Source: Lobulomyces angularis (taxonomy: Eukaryota > Chytridiomycota > Chytridiomycetes > Lobulomycetales > Lobulomycetaceae). From it: a stretch of 26,713 nt of DNA. The notes beneath the pieces were generated by a model. It ran no database searches. It was not told where the DNA came from and saw only the letters and a program-made list of their open reading frames with translations. Location: assembly GCA_027604685.1 (NCBI GenBank), contig JADHYX010000311.1, positions 1-26,713 of the forward strand, given 5' to 3'. The translations under genes and the position numbers were made by a program. Below are positions 1-11,958 of the stretch, in pieces (position 1 is the first letter of the stretch; each line of letters opens with the position of its first letter).

Positions 1-123
1 AGAAACCCAATACAAGTTGAATTTGACCTAAATAGACTTTCTTCAAGTCCTGAAGGAGCAATTGGTAAAACTGGTGAGTATGTCACAAGCCTACAAATGG
101 CAAATGGCTCTCCCATGTATTAA
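1..123 (+). CDS. 3' part of an unidentified gene (partial at window edge)
   Basis: Frame 1 is open from the first base to a TAA at 121-123, giving a 40-residue C-terminal end that includes NRLSSSPEGAIGKTG. I do not recognise it. A strong intron donor (GTGAGT) sits at 74, so the true exon may end at 73. In that case splicing to an acceptor at 460-461 keeps the phase and adds a basic tail (RRMKGRLKNLP...) ending at a TAA at 518-520. Another coding-like block in phase 0 runs from 517 to a TAG at 643-645 after an acceptor at 515-516, only 34 bp before the convergent VPS4 stop. The 3' structure is therefore unresolved. The coding nature of bases 1-73 is likely; the rest is inference. Confidence 0.4.
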   Translation, partial: RNPIQVEFDLNRLSSSPEGAIGKTGEYVTSLQMANGSPMY

Positions 124-159
124 AAAAAACAAAGGTTAAAAAAAACTATTGAAATTTCA

Positions 160-255
160 ATTTCTTGGCCATAAAAGCTTGAGATATTTATTGCAAAAAA
201 AAAAAAATTGTTGCTTTTGTAAATCTTAAATTGCCTTTTCCGTAAAAGACTAGTG
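160..255 (-). pseudogene. Relic of the 3' end of an ADP/ATP carrier gene (copy 1)
   Basis: Bases 160-183 are identical over 24 nt to 20405-20428, the last exon of the carrier pseudogene further right. On the minus strand they read SQAFMAKK, against AQAFMAKK there. The next 50 or so bases match the last intron only loosely. At about 226-247 the end of the preceding exon is still recognisable: it reads like the ...LVFYGE end but with a stop and substitutions. Beyond about 255 the resemblance fades. The piece lies antisense inside the possible 74-461 intron of the left-edge gene. Confidence 0.55.
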
Positions 256-679
256 AATGAACTCAAACAAAGTTATTTCCGCTTAATTGATGCTTTATTT
301 AAAAATTTCTCAACGCATTCAAATTCATCTTTTATTATCACATTAACTTTTACTATTTTCATTAGTTGTGGCAAATAATTATTTATGGAAAACCTCACTT
401 TATTTTATTTTATTATTTTTTCAAAATAAATAACCATTTTAAATATTTCCCATTTTTGTAGTTAGAAGAATGAAGGGAAGGCTGAAAAATTTACCCAGTA
501 AGTTTTGGGTTTTCAGTTAACAGATGCTTTTACAAACAACAAGTATAAATCTTGTGAACTAATATCATTGCCACCACAAAAATACTCTAATTACTTCAAA
601 AATCAAGGAGATAATTCTTTAGTTCAAAACATCGTATGTCACTAGAATACATAAAAAAAATTTTAACATCTCATCCCAC

Positions 680-2495
<1,816 letters not shown>

Positions 2496-3520
2496 ATTGT
2501 AAATAAATTGATTTTTTATGGTGTAGTTTTGATCTGCTTCTTTTGTACAAAATTTTTTTTAAGAAAAAATTTCAAAGTTATTAAGAACAATAAACTAAAC
2601 AAAGTTTAGGTTTAATATTTTTTGTTATGCAACAAGCTGGCTGAATTAACAGTTTTGGATTAATTTAGATGGAGAAAGTAAAAATAGTTTTTTTTAAAAA
2701 AACCTAATAAAGAACTTTGAAATTTGAGAACTCATCCTTACTCTTACTGCTACTGAAGTTGCTAGAGAAAAGACTTTAAAGACTGAATTCTTACAAAACA
2801 TCCCTGGCCTTGTTAAATGTTTAGTTGTTGATGAGAAAATTTGTAGTGTAGAAATGGAAACAACAAAAAAAACATAAGAAAAGAATAAATAATAAAAAAT
2901 TTGATAAACTCCTTATAAAAAAAATATAGACTTACAGTATATTCAAAATTATGGCTATTCACATTGTTATTGGTTAGTTCTTTTGTTCTTTGCAAAATTG
3001 AGACAGAAAACCTTTCCATAAAACAGGACGGATATGTGATAAACCTTGATTCCGAATTGGTGAGTATTGCAAAATCAAATACCTTATTCTTCTTTGGTGT
3101 ATTCTACCACGAAATACATTGAACGTTTTATCGGTAAAATTGGCGGCTTTAAAATTGGATTGGAAAAATCTTTAAAAAAGTAAACTATTTTATGGTTAGA
3201 TCATGATTCTGTAACCGAACTTGGATAATGAAACTTCTGCTTAGTGGATTTTTCTCAAAAACCAATAATGAATGTTTGATAGAGTACGGAGAGTAGGAAA
3301 ATATTCGAGTTTTGTGAAATTATAAGTTTATTCCTTCAAAGGACTTGTTTTCATTTAATATATGCAGAAAAAAAAAATTGACAAAATTTGAAGAGAAGTG
3401 AATCAATGTGTCAAATTTTATTATTATTGTCTTTCTCTCTAAAATTAATTTAAGTAAATGATTTAATTTTTTTTTTTCTTTTTTGTGATTGTAATACTAA
3501 AAAACAGTGATAGAGACACG
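2496..3520. other. Spacer between VPS4 and ERO1 with coding-like islands
   Basis: No complete gene is visible in this roughly 1 kb. Three plus-strand blocks look coding: 2728-2877 (49 codons, includes TATEVAREKTLKTEFLQNIP), 2940-3122 (begins after an AG acceptor with a hydrophobic LWLFTLLLVSSFVLC segment) and 3112-3183 (includes KYIERFIGKIGGFKIGLEKS). Blocks 2 and 3 overlap in different frames, and none starts with a usable ATG. They may be exons of a small secreted-protein gene that I cannot assemble, or relics of a lost gene. The right part (3190-3520) is A/T-rich with poly-T runs and nothing recognisable. Confidence 0.3.
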
Positions 3521-5522
3521 CTATCTTTTCTTTAAATTTTTATTATCTGAATGCTTTGAATTTTTTTTTTCCTCTTTTACTCTATCTTCATTTCTTTTTT
3601 GAGCTTTCAACAAATCGTCTGTTTGTTCTTTTGGGGGAAACAGTAACCTTCGAGAGATACTGATAACACCAACCACTGCTATAATAATTCCTAGATTAAA
3701 AATTTTATTAATATAAAGCAAAACCAAAATTTTAAACCAAGAAAGTAGCTCCAAAGAGTTTTGGGATGGAATATATCAACATTAATTAGCAGCCCTCTCT
3801 ACACATGTTAATAAATTAAAAATTATTTTTTAGCTTACCTTCACAGAATCCAACAACTTCTTTTCAGCTGCAATTTCAGCTAAGATCCACTGTTTATTTG
3901 CTTTTTCATGCAACATATTGCTAAAAAAAAAATGTCTAAATTAAAAAATTTTTTTTTTTATAAAAAAATTCTTACTCAAAAATGTTTTTGGCATTAATAC
4001 TCTCAGACACTTTATGAAAGGTATTAAATAATGCAACTAATTCACCTCTAGTTAAAGCAATGCCATGAAGCCTAAATTGTATAGAAACAATGTAAGATTT
4101 TTTCCCTTTTTTAAGCTATACTTTTCCCCATAAGAGAACAAGACTTTTAATGCAGTGCCTAATCCAGATGTTTGAATTTTCCCCCATAGTTTACATTTTT
4201 CACATGTAACGCAGTCCATAATTCTAGAGACATTTCTAAAATGTTCCTTAAATTCATTTTTTAGCTCCTGAGAATTCATAGAATTAAACAACAATGTTTC
4301 GTTAAAGGTAGTTGGGCAAGATTCTGCCTGTAAAATTATTTTTTCAACTAATTTCTAAATCTAGTTAAGTTTAGGTAATCAATATCGAATTTTACATTGG
4401 TTTCGTCGGACTTTCCATTGTTAATTGTACAAAAATTATATGTTTTCAGGTACGGTATTAGTTTCGTTAGAGCTCTTGTAATTACTGCATAAAGAAAATA
4501 CATGTTCTCTACTCTTTCAGGATATAATCCTACTCGATTTACAAAACAATCGACATCTGCAAACTTAAAAAAATAAAAAAGTATTTATAGAAGTGTCTCT
4601 TACCCACTCCCCAGATGTTTTGTTGAAGTTTTCTGCGCAAATATGCGTTGAAATCGAAGCATGTAGCCCTAATTGAGGAAAACATTCAAAATTTGCTACT
4701 CTGAAATAAGAACTAACCTGAAATCAATTTGTAATATACTCTTGCTTCTATACATTGTGTTGTATCTTCATTACGGTCAAATAAGTTTGGCATACTTGCT
4801 GTGGAAAAGTGAGAGTTGAAACAATTCTCATTGTATATAGAAGACCAAACTTTATGAGCTGCTTCTCCATCATATCCTGTATACCTTTCGGGATTCTTCA
4901 ATAAATTAACATAAACACCTAAAAAATATATTTCAGTATATATACATAATAATTAATTTACCATCAGATAAAGAACTTTCATCATCTATAATGCAAAAGT
5001 CTTTTGTAGTATAGTCGCATTTAATAAATGGAGAACCAATAACATTTTGGGAAGATCCAAAGTTATTATTAGAAAAATCAACATCTCCGATACTTTTACC
5101 ACACTCCCATTCTTCTGGAATTTGACTCTGAAAAATTTTCAACAAAAAAATTGGCATTTAAAAAATACCAAATCAGAGAGTACATCAACAGAGCAATCTC
5201 TTCTCATACATTTTCCATCAGCATTCCAAAATTGACATACTTTATATAAATTTACCTTGTAGTGGCTAACAATGAGTAAGTTTAGCAAAGAAAAAAAAGT
5301 TATAACAGCAAACCTAAAAAACTTAGTCTTACTAAGGTTTGTTAACTCGGGAAGAATTTTTTTGTTAATGGAGTCGATAGTTTCAAACTTGCAACAAGGC
5401 TCAGTATTTTGCTTTGGATGGTATGAACAGTAATTTTTACCTTTGGAACTCAACAAATCCTGCTGATACGAGCCTCGAGTTAGCGTTATATGGATTGCTA
5501 AAAAAAGTGTGTATAATTTCAT
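3521..5522 (-). CDS. ERO1: ERO1 ER thiol oxidase with a predicted C-terminal membrane anchor
   Basis: FAD-dependent oxidase of the ER lumen that reoxidises protein disulfide isomerase. The protein starts MKLYTLFLAIHITLTRGS, a signal peptide. It keeps the CxxxxC shuttle pair (KCMRRDC, after VCQFWNADG), the EEWECG segment, the NPERYTGYDGEAAHKVW FAD-binding segment and the CxxCxxC active site (MDCVTCEKC, followed by KLWGKIQTSGLGTALKVLF). All are family hallmarks. Introns are short; one of 43 nt (donor GTTTGC) interrupts the frame after TKFF. The 3' end is unusual: after KKLLDSVK two in-phase short introns give ...HPKTLWSYFLGIIIAVVGVI, a transmembrane segment, then a charged tail of about 45 residues ending NLKKR. 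It shares a 160-bp divergent promoter with calnexin. Family assignment is firm; the tail rests on inferred splicing. Confidence 0.93.
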
Positions 5523-5682
5523 TTTAGTTTGGTTTAAATAAAATTTTTTAAGGTGTTGTTACTTCTTTTTAATATGCCCACAAAAACCACAAAAAAACCT
5601 AATTTTTTGTTGTCACTTTTTTAAGAGGGTTTTTGCAAAATTATTTAAAAGGGTTTCAAAAAGAACTGTATCTTATCGTAAG
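5523..5682. promoter_or_regulatory. Divergent promoter between ERO1 and calnexin
   Basis: 160 bp separate the two start codons, so both genes must share control sequence here. It holds runs of CCACAAAAA type, a GTCAC, and two direct AGGGTTT copies (5626-5632 and 5650-5656) on the calnexin side. No perfect TGACGTG or CACGTG unfolded-protein-response element is visible. Co-regulation is inferred from layout and function, not shown by a known site. Confidence 0.6.
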
Positions 5683-7926
5683 ATGAAGCTTTTGGTCTTA
5701 TTAACTGCGCTAGCATCAACTGCAACAGTTTTTGCCCATGAAGGGCAGGATCACTCACACGATGTGGAAGATGTTGATGAATTAGGTATTACCAAATAGT
5801 TTCGAGCCATTGCATTTGCTAATTTTTCTTTCATATTCTTTTAAGACATGGATGAAGATACAATTGTTGCCCCACCAATTGAAGAAGATGAAGTCGTTCA
5901 ACCACTTTACAAAGTATATTTTTTTTTTTTTTAATTCTAATTTACTCTCTGCACTTTCAAATCTTTGAAATAGCCCTCTAAAGTTAATGGCTTATTTGTG
6001 GAGCAATTTGATGGAGACACTTCCAGATGGGTTACCTCAGAAACAAAAAAAATTGTGGACGGTGTTGAAGATGAGGATCTTTTACGGTACAGAGGAACTT
6101 GGAATGTTGAAGAACCTGTGGAATGGCCTGGGATACGTAATGATAAAGCTTTAGTTGTTAAAACACCAGGTTAATATGTCTATACTATATTTTTATTAAC
6201 TTCTTCTTATAGCTGCACATCATGCAATCTCTGCAAAATTCGCTACACCATTAGATCCAAAAGGAAAGACTCTTGTTGTGCAGTTTGTTATTTAAATTTT
6301 GATACTAAGCTAAATTTTTACATTTGTAAATTTAGATATGAGGTTAAGTTTCAAAAAACGCATGATTGTGGGGGAGCTTATATGAAATTATTAACACATG
6401 ACCCTGGCTTCGATGCAACTAAATTTGATGATAAATCTCCTTTTACTATTATGTTTGGACCAGATAAATGTGGCTCCAATAACAAGGTGCATTTCATTTT
6501 CAGGCACAAAAATCCTATCACTGGTGAATATGAGGAAAAACACATGAATTCCCCCCCGCAGGCTAAAATTGAAAAGAAAACTGGACTTTACACGTTAATT
6601 GTTAAACCAGACAATACGTTTGATTTGTTAATAAATAACGAAAAAGTTAAATCTGGTAATCTTCTGGAAGATTTTACACCACCTGTCAATCCCCCTAAAC
6701 AAATAGATGATCCTGAAGACTCTAAACCATCTGACTGGGTTGATGAAGAAAAGTATTGTTTTTAATACCTCTTCATTTCTCATTATTTTTTAAAGAATTC
6801 CAGATGAGAATGCAAAAAAACCTGATGATTGGGATGAGGATGCTCCTATGGAAATTCCAGACGAAGATGCAACTAAGCCTTCTGATTGGTAATAATCACT
6901 TAATTTTAGTCACTACTAGAATAATTAATGTAGGTTGGATAACGAACCTTCAAGTATTCCTGACCCCGATGCCGAAAAGCCAGAAGACTGGGATGATGAA
7001 GAAGATGGTATGTACCAGACGCTCTACACCAATTGTTTAAAAAATTTTAAATTTTTCTTTTTCCAATAATGAAAGGTGATTGGCAAGCTCCTGCAGTTCC
7101 AAATCCAAAGTGTGAATCAGTTGGGTGTGGTGAATGGGTTAGACCAACCATCAAAAATCCTAAATATAAAGGAAAATGGAGGTATTTTTTGTAGGAAAAT
7201 TATTAAAATTTTTCTGGTATAGCGTACCTTTTGTTGATAATCCTAAGTACAAAGGAGTATGGGCCCCTAGAAAGATAGATAATCCAAAATATTTTGAAGA
7301 TAAATTCCCAGCCAACTTTAATAAAATTGGTGCAATTGGTTATGAATTATGGACCATGTCTGATGGAATTACTTTTGATAATATTTATGTTGGCTACAGT
7401 GTAGAGGATGCTCGTAAATTATCTGAAGAACAATGGAAAGTAAAGTACGAGGTTGAAAAAAAGTTTGAAAATAAGGAAAAACCTGTTTCACAGGACTCTA
7501 AAAACGCTGACTCTTCTGAGAATCCATATCTTACTAAATTGAAGGACTTTATTCATCAAGTTCAAGCTGAATTCGAAGTAATAAAGCAAAAGTGGGAGAG
7601 TGAAGGTCCTTTGGAAACATTGAAAACCTTTAAATACGCTTTTGCTGGTGCTTTCCTTGTCGCTTACTTTTTACTTTCTTCTTTCTTCAAGTTAATTTTC
7701 GGATCTTCTGCATCTCCAGCGGGATCTGAAATAAAAAAGGTAATATGAAAATTCTGTGAAACTAAATTTATTGAAAATTTTTTAGTTAAACAAAAAAAAT
7801 ACTAAAAAGGAAAAAGATTCTGATGGAGAAGAGGAAGAGGAAGAGGAGGAAGTGGATGAGAAAAAGCCAGAAGTAGTAAAGAAAAAACCTGATTCACTCA
7901 ATAAAAGAAAAAAGAATACTGATTAA
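5683..7926 (+). CDS. CNE1: Calnexin, ER lectin chaperone
   Basis: Type I ER membrane chaperone that binds monoglucosylated N-glycans. Start [18 protein letters not shown] is a signal peptide. The globular lectin domain has [17 protein letters not shown] and [14 protein letters not shown], with the paired cysteines. The P-domain carries the proline-rich type 1 repeats ([58 protein letters not shown]) and then type 2 repeats ([24 protein letters not shown]). A transmembrane segment follows ([16 protein letters not shown]). The cytosolic tail is strongly acidic then basic and ends KRKKNTD. About nine introns; several cut the P-domain between repeat units. The membrane segment separates it from soluble calreticulin. 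Head-to-head with ERO1. Confidence 0.95.
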
Positions 7927-8566
7927 AAAAAAGCTATTAATGGTTTGTCTTATTTATTAGGTCCTTAAAATAGTTGGTGTTCTTAATTTTGAATGTTAAT
8001 GTTTGTTTGTTTGTTTTTAATTATTTCAGCTTTTTAATACAATATTATATGAATTGCAAAATATTTCCTGACTTGAATATTAATCTTTATAATATAAAAT
8101 GTTGAAGTAACTATGCGGCCAGAAAGTCAAACAATAGTATTACGCTAGAATATAAATAATATTAAATTATTGACCTATCCAACCAACCAAACTTTCTTTT
8201 AAATGAGAACAAAAAAGTTAATTTTTTTCTTTTTTTCTTTTTTTTCAAAGAGGATATTCTAAAAATATAGAGGAGGATGATTTACGGAATCAATAATAAT
8301 CTATTTCATTGGAAATTTTTCAATGTGTGAATGATGTTTGTTTCTTCATTTGTAAATTTAAAATGAACTCAGTTCAAAAATTTAATCAAACATGCTCTTG
8401 GTGAAGCGCCACTGGTTTCAACTGAAATTGATTATTTTGATGTTAAATGTCATAGTTAAGGAATGAGTTTGCAATTTTGTAATTATTTAAGCCACCACCT
8501 TTCTCAAAGTAAATTTTTTAGAATTTAAATTTTTGGTATTGTCCAATAGTTTCAACGTGTACTGAA
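7927..8566. other. Spacer between calnexin and ATG9
   Basis: 640 bp with poly-T/poly-A tracts and a short GTTT repeat near 8003-8014. Two plus-strand blocks look like exons after splice acceptors: 8249-8296 (RGYSKNIEEDDLRNQ then stop) and 8373-8459 (includes HALGEAPLVSTEIDYFDVKC then stop). I cannot join them into a gene or name them. No RNA gene is seen. Confidence 0.3.
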
Positions 8567-11500
8567 ATGTTTAATAATGAATCTTCATCTGCCCAATATA
8601 ATCAATTTTCATCTAGCTCAACCTCTGAAGATAATGCAGACAACATTTTATTGGAGCACCTACAAAATCAAACTTTTAACAATAATACCACTAATGAAAG
8701 TCATTACCAAGAAGAAGAAAAGCAGTTTGTTAATCCTAATCATTTAAATCAGAAGTTATTATTAAATACCAAAAATAAAGAAAATTTACAGAACCGCAGG
8801 TTGCAAAGTGATCTGCACTTCAATAATGATAATAAATATCAATTACCAAATAATTTAGATTTTAATAGCCAGCTCTTTGGTAGCCAGGATGGGTTTAGCA
8901 AAAAAATCCCCCTAAACGACAACAGAGGCACTTTACACTATAATCAGTCTCATAATCAAATTAACGAAAGCTTTATCGAAGATGAATACTCTGATGATGA
9001 AGCACCTTTTAATATTAAAGTCCAGCTAAATGAACCGTTATTAAGGGATGAAGAAGAAAGATTTAAAATTAACGATAAAGTGGAATCAGTTAAGTGTTTA
9101 CTGGAATGTAAGAGGTTAGATTTATTTCTGCAAAGAGTTTATAAGTATTTTACTGGAAAAGGGCTAGTTTCCATTTTACTGGCAGAAATATCATATATAT
9201 TGTAAGAAATTTGTCAATTCTTCCTAACTTTTGGACTTTTTCAGGATTTTATCTTTCATTGTAAGTTTTTCAACATTTTTAGTTTGGTGTGTGGACCATC
9301 CATTAATTAGAGAAAAAAAAATGTTATCAGAAGTTTTAAAACCGCAGTGCATTTCCAAGTAAGTCTGCCTATTTTTAATGTGCCTTAATCTTCTTTTACG
9401 AAAAAATTAAGTATTCCAATTTTACCTCTAGCTTTTTTAATTGTATTTTGGTTATGGTTGATCCTGAAGGTTTTGAAACTATTTGTTGATTACCCGTTAC
9501 TGATTGAAATGAAAAATTTTTACAATAAAGGATTAAATATTCAAGGTATTACATTTTTAATTATTTATCTTTTTTTTTCACATATATATTTATAAGAATC
9601 GGATTTGAGTACCCTAAATTGGGCAACTGTAGTAAATCAAATTGTAAAGTTAAAAAATGAATTGGATACTTCAAGAAATCCACCGATCGCGAAATTAGAC
9701 GCCCACAACATTGCAAATAGAATTTTACGAAAAGAAAATTATATGATATCTATGTTTAATAAGGACGTTTTAAATCTTACTATTCCGATATTCGGAAAAA
9801 GAAAAATGTTAACAAGAATAATAGAATGGAGCTTGTGGATTTGTATTGTAGACTTCGTGTTTGATGAACACGGAATGATTAAAAAAAATTTTTTAAGAGA
9901 TTCCAACCGGTAAATATCCTTTTTAAATTTTTTTCAATTATTTTCGTTTAATTTAATAATATTTATAGGTCAAGATTAGCAAAAGAGTTAAGACAACGAT
10001 TTATCTTATTTGGCTTCTTAAATTTAATTTTTTCTCCATTATTATTAGTAATTTTTTTTCTATATTTTTTTTTTCGTTATGCTGAGGTAGGGAATTTTGA
10101 TAAAATTTAATAATTTTTGTTTTTGAAGGAATATCATAAAAATCCAAGTTCGTTAGGAACCAGAAATTATTCGCGAATTGCTGAATGGGTACTTATATAT
10201 ATCCTATATTGAATAATTTCCTAGTTGTTGGCTAACAATTTACTTCATGTAATTTTTTTATTAGACTTTTCGAGAATTTAACGAATTACCTCATTTGTTT
10301 GAAGAGAGGTTAGATAGAAGTTATGAATCTGCAGCACGTTATATGAATCAGTTTAGAAAGGAAGCAGTAGTTATTATTGCAAGATTCATAACATTCATTT
10401 CAGGATCGTTTGCCGTTATCTTAACTTTAATTTCTCTGTACGATCAAGCTCTAATATCAGGGTTTGAAATTACACCAGGTGGTTCTGTGCTATTTTATAT
10501 TGGAATTTTCAGTGCCGTCTTCGGCGCTGCGAAAGGATTGTAAGTTAATATTAAAAAATATATTTAATGTGTTTCAAGGATCCCGGAGGGTCACCAAATA
10601 TTGGACCCTGAAAGTATTATAAAAGAGGTTATCTTAGAGACTCATTATTTTCCTGATGGTAATTAATTTTTAAAACTATATATCTACTTAATGTTTCAAA
10701 TCAGAATGGAGGGATAAACTTCACACAGAAAAAGTTAGGGATCATTTTGGTTCACTTTTCGAGTACAACATAGTACTCTTTTTAGCGGAAGTTTTAAGTC
10801 TAGCTTTTGGTCCTTTTATATTTTGGTTCAGCTTACCAAACTCCAGCGAAGTAGGACATTCAAACAATTTTTTTTTTTTTATCTTTTTTTTTTTAAACTA
10901 TTATTTTTTTAAAGGGAATTATTGATTTCTTTAGAGAATTTACAGTACACGTTGAGTCATTAGGCTATGTCTGCTCATTTGCAGTTTTTGACTTTAAAAG
11001 ACACGGAAATATTAAAGTATTTAATAAGATATGTTAAATTTCATTTTTTATAATATTTTTTCTTTATGACAGTATGGTGCCCAACCTGAAGTTCAAAATG
11101 AAAAGTTTGTGTCGAATCAAGGAAAAATGGAGCAGTCATTTTTAGATTTTAAAGTATTTAATTGAAAAAAATAATTTAATTTTTTTTAATATTTTCACTT
11201 TAGGCGCAAAATCCTTCTTGGGAGCCTAATCCTAATTTTGGAGGTTCTATGTACTTATCAACAATACTATCAAAAAAAAGCGAAATTAAAAATTTGGAGG
11301 AATCAACTTTAAATGTTAATTTAAGAAAGGTTTATTAAAATTAGAAAAAGAAAAAGTATTAATTCTAATTTAATTTTTTTACAGAGAAACATGTTATCAA
11401 CAACAACAACCAATCGAAGGAATTTAATTGGAGGAGGTTATCGAATGGCATTAAATGAAACAACCCCAACCAATAGTACTGCCAAAAACAATGCTGCTCA

Positions 11501-11741
11501 AAACAACAACTCCAATACCTTACACCCTCCGAATAACTTGTATGTTAATAACCCTAACAATAACCACTTGGAAAAGAGCTTACTTACCGTTGGAAGTAGT
11601 GGTGGAAACTTGCTAGCTTCAACTACGATTTTAAATCCACAATTAATAGAATCTCAGGTCGCTAATTCTGAAGGAGCTGACTTTTTTAATTTGTTAAATG
11701 ATATTTATGAATCAAATAGACAAAGAAACACGCAGAGTTAA
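8567..11741 (+). CDS. ATG9: ATG9, autophagy lipid scramblase
   Basis: Multi-pass membrane protein that moves lipids between leaflets and seeds the growing autophagosome. A long Asn/Ser-rich disordered N-terminus (about 190 residues, with [14 protein letters not shown]) leads to the conserved core. This runs from ...[15 protein letters not shown] and the [13 protein letters not shown] loop through [64 protein letters not shown], and [20 protein letters not shown] to [20 protein letters not shown] and [19 protein letters not shown]. These are signature blocks of the family in the usual order. The C-terminal tail is Asn/Thr-rich and ends near [11 protein letters not shown]. About nine introns of 40-70 nt. 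The transcript ends convergent with the APSES gene, 217 bp away across a poly-T tract. Confidence 0.95.
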
Positions 11742-11958
11742 TTTAAGCCAATATGGTTTTTTTTTTTTTTTTTTTTTTATTTATATCATTTTAATTTTAA
11801 AATGTTGTATTTTTGATAAAAACAAAATATTTTTATGTCATGATCCATATTCTTTCTTTTTTTTTTTAATAATTATACTATGAATTTAAAATCTAATTAT
11901 TTTTTTTTAAAGAAAATACGATAATATAATAAAATAATTTTTTTTATTTTTCTTGTTT

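Noticed and set aside
500..516. A tiny 19-nt intron in the left-edge gene
   Set aside because: Too short for spliceosomal removal; read-through or alternative exons are more likely.
2813..3019. Minus-strand 68-codon ORF in the VPS4-ERO1 spacer
   Set aside because: Hydrophobic, AT-driven composition; the opposite strand looks more coding.
5047..5235. Plus-strand ORF in ERO1
   Set aside because: Shadow of ERO1 exons.
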